From assembly GCA_963722555.1 (NCBI GenBank), contig CAVRNQ010000006.1, positions 868,001 through 932,000 of the forward strand: DNA of 64,000 nt, written 5' to 3'. The notes under the pieces are model-generated. The model was not told where the DNA came from and ran no database searches. It saw nothing but the letters and a program-made list of their open reading frames with translations. The DNA comes from Bog-366 sp963722555. GTDB lineage: Bacteria > Acidobacteriota > Terriglobia > UBA7540. The position numbers and the translations under genes are program-made. Positions 60,128-64,000 of this stretch are shown here, piece after piece (within the stretch, counting starts at the first letter, position 1; the number at the start of each line of letters is the position of its first letter).

Positions 60128-61357
60128 TCACCAATTCGTAATCGACCCATCGGGCCGATAGAACATGGGGATGGGCCGCTTCCGTTCCGTAATCTCCGCT
60201 ACCAAGTGTAACGGCTGGGTGTCGAGTGTCACGCCCAAGCCCGGGCGGCGGTTCGGCCACATCTTGCCGTTGCGGAATTCGTAGCATTCCGGCAGGTGCG
60301 GAATCTTGCCAGGGCCCTCACCCAGCATTTCCATCAGCACAGGACCGGAGAACGCGGCGCAGGCGTGCACCAGGGCGGCTTCTGAGACCGGCCCGGTGAA
60401 ATGCGGGATGAGCCCCACGTAATGGGTTTCGCAAAGCGCGGCAATCTTCATGTATTCGGTGATGCCGCCCACGTTGGGAATCGTCACGCGGGCGTAATCG
60501 ATGAGTTGTTGTTCGATGAGGGCGTTCACGTCCCACTTGCTGCCGAACTGCTCGCCCACGGCAATGGGGACTTTCACCTGCTCGCGCAGTTGGCGATAGA
60601 CCCCGGCGTCTTCAGAGCGCACCAGGTCTTCGGCGAAATAGGGCTCGAGCGGCTCGATAAGCGTGCTGAGTCGAACGGCGTCGGGAAAATCCAGCCGGGT
60701 GTGGTAATCGAGCGCCCAGTCACCGTCCTTGCCCACGCCCTCGCGAACCTCCACGCAGTCCTGGTAGGTCTTGTCAACCATCCGGCGCGAGTTGAACGGC
60801 TGCCCCTCGGGCGGATCGGCCGTGGCGTAGCGAAAGGCCCGGAAGCCAGCTTCAACGCAGGCGCGCGCCGTCTCCTTCAGACTGCCGCGCTCAGGGAAAC
60901 CCGTGGAATAACACTCGAGGTAATTTCGGGAAGCGCCTCCCAGCAGGTCGCTCACGGGCACGCCCAGGGCCTTGCCTTTGATGTCCCATAGCGCCAGGTC
61001 GAGGGCGCCCAGGGCGTCCAGTTTTTCGCGCCCCGCCGGGTAGAAGTAGCCGCGGAACATCATCTGCCATAGCCGGTCAATACGGAATGGATCCTCGCCG
61101 ATGAGCATAGCGGCACATTGCTCGACCGTGTCTTTGCTGCCACCTTCGCCCACGCCCGTGATCCCCTGATCGGTTTCAATGGTCACAATGTGGAAGCTTT
61201 GATTGAATGTGGGGCCGGAGATCGGATTCAGATAGAAGCGGATACGGGTGATCCTCATCGGCGCCGGGGCCGCGCCGGCCTTCGCCAGCGGCGATACACC
61301 CGCCAACCCAGCGGCTCCCCCCCAGCTCGCGACCTGCAGAAAAGCACGACGCTTCAT
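60128..61357 (-). CDS. Exported enolase-superfamily dehydratase (mandelate racemase/sugar-acid dehydratase type)
   Basis: 409 residues. MKRRAFLQVASWGGAAGLAGV is a Tat-like leader. The metal ligands are D217 (LDYHTR), E243 (FAEDLV) and E269 (VGEQFG), spaced 26 residues apart as in the enolase superfamily. A catalytic His lies in LIPHFTGP. Closest known functions are galactonate, gluconate or rhamnonate dehydratase. Export is unusual: characterised members work in the cytoplasm. It stands 135 bp from the FecR-like gene and upstream of it is rhamnose mutarotase, so a sugar acid from rhamnose or galactose is a reasonable substrate guess. Confidence 0.88.
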   Translation of the reverse strand: MKRRAFLQVASWGGAAGLAGVSPLAKAGAAPAPMRITRIRFYLNPISGPTFNQSFHIVTIETDQGITGVGEGGSKDTVEQCAAMLIGEDPFRIDRLWQMMFRGYFYPAGREKLDALGALDLALWDIKGKALGVPVSDLLGGASRNYLECYSTGFPERGSLKETARACVEAGFRAFRYATADPPEGQPFNSRRMVDKTYQDCVEVREGVGKDGDWALDYHTRLDFPDAVRLSTLIEPLEPYFAEDLVRSEDAGVYRQLREQVKVPIAVGEQFGSKWDVNALIEQQLIDYARVTIPNVGGITEYMKIAALCETHYVGLIPHFTGPVSEAALVHACAAFSGPVLMEMLGEGPGKIPHLPECYEFRNGKMWPNRRPGLGVTLDTQPLHLVAEITERKRPIPMFYRPDGSITNW

Positions 61358-61455
61358 GAGGCCCTCCTGTTTTTTTGACCTTATGCTGTTAAGTTTCAGT
61401 TCCCGCCGAGAGGTTCTGACTCCACAATTCTTCCGCCCGTTGCGAAGCGCCTTTT

Positions 61456-61654
61456 GAGGCTGCGGAAAAACGCTTCCCTGCTGTCATTCTGAGCCCTTCG
61501 CTGTCATTCTGAGTCCTTCGCTGTCATCCTGAGCGCAGCGAAGAATCTCGCCCTGCGCATTTTCATGAAAATAGGAGATTCTTCCTTCGTTTCACTCAGG
61601 ACCGCCTGCGGCTCCTCAGAATGACAGCGCCTACGAGTTCTTCCGCAGCCTGTT
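61456..61654. repeat. MITE-like element, family 1, copy G
   Basis: GAGGCTGCGGAAAAACGC at the left and TTCCGCAGCCTGTT at the right as inverted ends; internal TGTCATTCTGAGCCCTTCG is duplicated at the left. Fills most of the 296-bp gap and ends at the stop codon of the mutarotase gene. Confidence 0.87.
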
Positions 61655-61992
61655 CAGTCCAGGTGGAAGACTTCTTGCATGTTGGCCCACCATTCTCCCT
61701 CGGCCCGCGAGGGAATGGGTTGCTGCATGGGTTTCATGATGGCCCACCACTCCTGGGTGGTAGGGTCGGCGGCCATCCTGGCCATGTCGGCTGTGAAGTT
61801 ATTGCCGACATATTCAAAGTATGCAAACAGCATATCATCCTTGAAATAAATAGAGTAATTGCGGATGTTGCAGTCATGGATGGTTTTCAAAACCCCTGGC
61901 CATACCTGGGCGTGGTACTCCACGTACTTTTCATAGGCTTCTCGCTGAAGTCCGATGATCTGGCCATACCGCTGGGGACTCGCGTTTTGCAT
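61654..61992 (-). CDS. rhaM: L-rhamnose mutarotase (RhaM/DUF718 family)
   Basis: 112 residues, the family's usual length. RYGQIIGLQREAYEKYVEYHAQVWPGVL at the start carries the conserved Tyr and His, NYSIYFKDDMLFAYFEY the central strands, and MQQPIPSRAEGEWWANMQEVFHLD the typical end with paired Trp. It speeds interconversion of the anomers of L-rhamnose or a similar 6-deoxy sugar in the cytoplasm. GAGGAG precedes the ATG. Its stop abuts a family 1 repeat. It supports the idea that the rhamnosidase product is used. Confidence 0.93.
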   Translation of the reverse strand: MQNASPQRYGQIIGLQREAYEKYVEYHAQVWPGVLKTIHDCNIRNYSIYFKDDMLFAYFEYVGNNFTADMARMAADPTTQEWWAIMKPMQQPIPSRAEGEWWANMQEVFHLD

Positions 61993-62066
61993 GGTCCTTG
62001 CTCCTCGTTTGAGTTTTCAAAGTCGCGAGCGACTACGTCCCTCCAATCCATGTGCTGTATCCCGTT

Positions 62067-63251
62067 TCAGGAATGGGCTGCAAAGGAGACATCGCACTCA
62101 CCCAGATGCAACGGGTATTTCCCGCGTTCTCTTACCAGCCGGACGACGTAATCGTAATTCTCACCGGAAATGCTGCTCGGCACCGAGTGGTCAGACTGGA
62201 AGATGAAGCCCCCTCCCTTGGCGGCATTCAGCTTGGTGAGCGTGGCGGTCTTGATTTCGTCCCGGCTGCCATTCGCCCAGAGCACCACATCCATGTTGCC
62301 GCAAAACCCCATCCGGTGGCCAAACCTGCGGCGCAGGTCGATGACATCCAGCCCCGCTTTTGCCTCCAGCGGATTATAGGCGTCCACGCCTATTTCGATA
62401 AAATCCTCGAAGATGGGGTTGACGTTCCCGCAGCTGTGATAGATCACGGGCAATCCCTCTTTGTGGCACTCGTCCACGAGGGCTTTGACACCGGGTTTGA
62501 AGTGCTTCCGCCAAAAGGCGGGAGAGAACAGCATGCCATTCTTGTAGGCGACATCACCCCAGATCACGATACCGTCCAGCATCCCGCGGGCGGCCTCGAT
62601 CTGGGCCTTCAGGATCTCGAGGGAGAACGCGTGTATCCGGTCCACAAAACACGCGATCTTGTCCGGATACAATCCCATCCATAACAGGGCGTTCTCAGAG
62701 CCGATGATGCGCCACAGCATTTCGTGGCCCTCGCAGACGCCGCCAAAGGTAGGGAAGTCCCTCCACACGTCTCCCACGCGGTCCACGAAGGGCGCAAGAT
62801 TGCGAACGAATCCATCTCCCACGCCGTTGATCTGGTCGTCCCCCCGGGCGAAATAGCGGCGCTCGTCCCACGGGTCATCGAACTGGAATGCCTCCATCTT
62901 CTCCACAGTATCCGTTCCGAATTTCAGGAAGGCGGGCATGGGATAAGCCAACTTCTTTTGGATGACGGCTTCAAATCCTGTCCGCACCACAATCTCGTCG
63001 TCGTTTTCGCGGAGGGTTTCGAAGGGCTTGATGTGCGGGTCCAAGTTGGGATTGAACTGCATCCAGTCGAGATCATAGTAACTGTAAATATCAGCGTCCC
63101 GCGCCAGACCCAGCTCTTCCCGCCACCGTTTGAGGAAGCTGCCCCAGAAGAAGTCGCTGATGGGGACGCGATCCGCTTCCTGGTGGTGAAGGGCTTTTTT
63201 CATCCGGTCAAGCTTCGCGAGGCAATTGGCAGTCCGGTTCATGGAATTCAT
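62067..63251 (-). CDS. Uroporphyrinogen decarboxylase-superfamily protein, probably a corrinoid-type methyltransferase relative
   Basis: 394 residues, one UroD-type TIM barrel. RMKKALHHQEADRVPI at the start is typical of the superfamily's non-HemE branch. H272-x-C274 (YHSCGN) matches the first two zinc ligands of MtaA/CmuA-type methyltransferases. The usual third Cys is not evident; the segment reads FQSDHSVP instead. It lacks the substrate-Arg signature of true HemE. A cobalamin or other methyl-transfer role is therefore possible but unproven. Start at 63251 has no strong ribosome site; the Met at 63242 is an alternative. Confidence 0.78.
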   Translation of the reverse strand: MNSMNRTANCLAKLDRMKKALHHQEADRVPISDFFWGSFLKRWREELGLARDADIYSYYDLDWMQFNPNLDPHIKPFETLRENDDEIVVRTGFEAVIQKKLAYPMPAFLKFGTDTVEKMEAFQFDDPWDERRYFARGDDQINGVGDGFVRNLAPFVDRVGDVWRDFPTFGGVCEGHEMLWRIIGSENALLWMGLYPDKIACFVDRIHAFSLEILKAQIEAARGMLDGIVIWGDVAYKNGMLFSPAFWRKHFKPGVKALVDECHKEGLPVIYHSCGNVNPIFEDFIEIGVDAYNPLEAKAGLDVIDLRRRFGHRMGFCGNMDVVLWANGSRDEIKTATLTKLNAAKGGGFIFQSDHSVPSSISGENYDYVVRLVRERGKYPLHLGECDVSFAAHS

Positions 63252-63326
63252 CGCACCCGGTCAGATCGACGGGGCCCTAACTCAAGATCGTCTTTGGTAT
63301 TACGGGCGATGAGCCTCACACCCCGG

Positions 63327-64000
63327 TCACGCTCCCTCGTACGCTTCGCGGACCAGTGATTTCAGGGTGTCGAGATCCCGTTGGGCGGCGGCCATAACTT
63401 CCACGTCTTTCTCGCGCGACAGGGCGATGCCCTGTTCGTCGGACACGCCCGGAATCTGGTACTCAAGATGCAATGAGATCGGCCCGTGGAACCCCCCCTG
63501 CGCAGCCATCCGCAGAAATTCCTTGTAGTGACACATTCCTTCACCCAGGGGGCAGGTCGTTTCCTGCCAGCTTGCGGCGCCCTTTTTCTCCCAATAGAAA
63601 TCCTTGGCCGCCAGCATCTTCAAGCGCGGCATGACCAGGTTGGCGGCGATTCTCCAGCCGGCCCCGCCACCCTCAACGGTCGCGTGGAGCAGATCGAAGT
63701 AGTACCCCACCCACTTGGGATCGAGGGTGTCTATCACGCGCGCCACATCCCATATCGGTGCACCAATGTACCCGGAATGATTATGGTATCCCACCTGAAC
63801 CCCGAACTTCTGGGCCAGGGCCACCAGCCCGCGCAATTGATTGCCGGCCTCCTCCAGTTCTTTGCGAACGTCGACGAATTTGTAGTGGCCGTACCCCGGT
63901 TTCAGGAAGGGAATGGAGAGCTTGCCTGCCGTGCTGAGGATGGGGACGGCGGCAGGATCGTCGGCGGCAACGAGTTCAGTCGTAATCATCGGCACGTCCA
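63327..64000 (-). CDS. Sugar phosphate isomerase/epimerase-like TIM barrel (5' end outside window)
   Basis: The frame runs off the right edge, so only the C-terminal 224 residues or so are seen. Metal-site strands of the xylose-isomerase-like barrel are present: FGVQVGYHNHSGY, KWVGYYFDLLHATVEGG, RLKMLAAKDFYWEK and ISLHLEYQIPG. The start cannot be seen; the Val/Met near the edge is probably internal. It lies 75 bp upstream of the UroD-like gene on the same strand. Confidence 0.85.
   Translation of the reverse strand, partial: DVPMITTELVAADDPAAVPILSTAGKLSIPFLKPGYGHYKFVDVRKELEEAGNQLRGLVALAQKFGVQVGYHNHSGYIGAPIWDVARVIDTLDPKWVGYYFDLLHATVEGGGAGWRIAANLVMPRLKMLAAKDFYWEKKGAASWQETTCPLGEGMCHYKEFLRMAAQGGFHGPISLHLEYQIPGVSDEQGIALSREKDVEVMAAAQRDLDTLKSLVREAYEGA

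Overview
The window looks like a chromosomal segment of a high-GC, Gram-negative soil or sediment bacterium, most likely an Acidobacteriota. This is inferred from gene content: a 1,217-residue Oar-type TonB-dependent receptor with an N-terminal carboxypeptidase-regulatory-like domain, an exported FecR/tryptophan-rich protein, many twin-arginine (Tat) exported oxidoreductases and TIM-barrel proteins, and a long minor-pilin operon. No rRNA, tRNA, CRISPR array or prophage was seen.

Layout. 1-3.4 kb: a tight plus-strand housekeeping run (nnrD end, tsaE, an ABC-auxiliary lipoprotein, a FabI/FabL-like enoyl reductase, ispH). 3.5-6.3 kb: a divergent pair, GH27 alpha-galactosidase and a Tat-exported Gfo/Idh/MocA dehydrogenase. 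6.3-10 kb: endonuclease III, a complete IS4-family insertion sequence with 20-bp terminal repeats and a 10-bp target duplication, and coproheme decarboxylase. 11.4-17.1 kb: a pseudopilin operon ending in a very large PilX-like protein and containing a relic second prepilin leader. 17.5-22.6 kb: GH36 alpha-galactosidase followed by three coupled genes (phospholipase C/P1-nuclease-like, OB-fold, TPR). 22.7-27.3 kb: a small HTH protein, TypA/BipA, an exported 2-hydroxyacid dehydrogenase, a STAS protein and a cold-shock protein. 27.5-36.3 kb: GH20, an SGNH hydrolase, an MttB-family methyltransferase and the TonB receptor.

From 37.9 kb to the end the window is almost wholly carbohydrate catabolism: GH2, an unknown Tat protein and an exported nitrilase-superfamily enzyme on the plus strand; then GH3, two exported sugar-isomerase-like TIM barrels, GH78 rhamnosidase, two exported Gfo/Idh/MocA proteins, a PQQ dehydrogenase, an ACS-type MFS transporter, an exported enolase-superfamily dehydratase, rhamnose mutarotase, a UroD-like protein and a partial TIM barrel on the minus strand, with one FecR-like gene between them. 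The striking feature is how many redox and lyase-type sugar enzymes carry export signals. I infer that glycosides, probably including rhamnosides, are oxidised and processed in the periplasm before import.

Intergenic space is crowded with short inverted-repeat elements of at least five families. Several are nested in each other and several abut or supply stop codons of the preceding gene.
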